Origin: Desulfobacterales bacterium
Lineage (GTDB): Bacteria; Desulfobacterota; Desulfobacteria; Desulfobacterales; JAHDSC01
DNA length: 64,000 nucleotides
Direction of reading: 5' to 3'
NCBI GenBank assembly: GCA_018432925.1
Contig: JAHDSC010000009.1
Span: forward strand, 1-64,000
The position numbers and the translations under genes were made by a program. This document shows positions 63,593 through 64,000 of the stretch, piece by piece. Each line of letters starts with the position of its first letter. The stretch's first letter is position 1. A model generated the notes under the pieces. It ran no database searches. It was not told the DNA's origin and saw nothing but the letters and a program-made list of their open reading frames with translations.

Positions 63593-64000
63593 ATGAAAAT
63601 CCCTTTAATTGGAGTTAGCCAGAGCATTGAAAGAATAAGGGAACTTATTAAGCATGTTGCCAACGCGGGATTAAACGTCGTTATTTCGGGAGAAAGCGGT
63701 GTCGGCAAAGAGGTTGTGGCACAGAACCTATACCTTAACTCTTCAAGGCGAGGCAAACCCTTTGTAAAGGTGAATTGCGCCGCATTACCGGAGGGACTGC
63801 TTGAAAGTGAACTCTTCGGATATGAACGAGGCGCTTTTACCGGCGCTGAAAGGAAAAAAAGAGGAAAATTCGAATTAGCTCATGAAGGGGTCTTATTTCT
63901 GGATGAAATCGGCGATATGTCTCTTCCGCTTCAAGCGAAACTCCTTCACGTCCTTCAAAGCGGGGAATTCGCCCCCTTGGGATCCGAAAAAGAAATAAAG
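63593..64000 (+). CDS. Sigma-54 interaction AAA+ activator (3' partial)
   Basis: The visible 136 residues begin directly in the AAA+ domain: Walker A GESGVGKE (33-40), the sigma-54-contacting loop GAFTGA (80-85) and Walker B LFLDEIGDM (101-109). No N-terminal sensor is present with ATG 63593 as the start, unlike NtrC. The central end and any DNA-binding Fis-type domain lie beyond the right edge. It would remodel RNA polymerase holding the sigma-54 encoded at 56023-57456. Confidence 0.9.
   Translation, partial: MKIPLIGVSQSIERIRELIKHVANAGLNVVISGESGVGKEVVAQNLYLNSSRRGKPFVKVNCAALPEGLLESELFGYERGAFTGAERKKRGKFELAHEGVLFLDEIGDMSLPLQAKLLHVLQSGEFAPLGSEKEIK

Overview
The window reads as a housekeeping-rich stretch of a chromosome from an anaerobic deltaproteobacterium (Desulfobacterota, most likely Desulfobacterales-like). 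This assignment is inferred from gene content: a four-subunit 2-oxoacid:ferredoxin oxidoreductase, a DUF39/HcyBio homocysteine protein, a DUF4911 protein, a plant-type DapB, and the Gram-negative kdsC-lptCAB-rpoN-hpf-ptsN-rapZ cluster. No rRNA, CRISPR array, transposase or prophage gene was seen. The only RNA gene recognised is one tRNA-Leu.

Layout. 1-2154 (+): the end of an ACP/PlsC-type acyltransferase and an M29 aminopeptidase. 2276-5749 (-): a small Lys-rich protein with its own consensus promoter, then PHP, bifunctional nuclease, miaB and DUF4911. 6096-9509 (+): recJ, a hypothetical protein and an RNase Z-like hydrolase. 9792-17535 (-): guaB, dnaE, manC and a sugar aminotransferase. 17721-18329 (+): a YrdC/Sua5 protein. 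18625-27069 (-): one long co-directional run of P-loop ATPase, ferredoxin, alpha, beta and gamma oxidoreductase subunits, hisC, cmk, rpsA and sppA, ending at a hairpin terminator. 27398-35741 (+, with one small minus gene): a DUF1343/NamZ-like protein, an RNase HI with an extra N-terminal domain, plsB, a MurU-AmgK-like fusion and dapB. 35755-38605: small hypothetical and membrane proteins, an adenosine-specific kinase and about 1 kb of gene-poor DNA that ends at a 39-residue membrane peptide. 38606-41613 (-): a Lon-related protease and RidA. 42049-43475 (+): a CheR-like methyltransferase and a phosphoribosyltransferase. 43555-51672 (-): M23 peptidase, HcyBio, thpR, recA, alaS and a CBS protein. 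52463-64000 (+): kdsA, kdsC, lptC, lptA, lptB, rpoN, hpf, ptsN, rapZ, EIIA-Man, gap, tpiA, secG, tRNA-Leu(GAG), a lone receiver domain and the start of a sigma-54 activator.

Themes. Envelope building dominates: Kdo synthesis (kdsA, kdsC), LPS transport (lptCAB), phospholipid acylation (plsB, PlsC-like), GDP-mannose supply (manC), and possible muropeptide salvage (NamZ-like plus a MurU-AmgK fusion). The rpoN-ptsN-rapZ-EIIA group and the sigma-54 activator at the right edge suggest a nitrogen/PTS-type regulatory island. Central metabolism is represented by gap, tpiA and the oxoacid oxidoreductase.

The most notable points are the MurU-AmgK fusion, a ManC whose cupin half has lost its metal-binding histidines, a PlsB whose N-terminal half keeps an HX4E copy of the acyltransferase motif, a P-loop protein heading the oxidoreductase operon, a 39-aa membrane peptide, and a Lys-rich small protein behind a near-perfect promoter with a 19-bp tandem repeat. 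I did not find convincing evidence for a wholly new multi-gene system.
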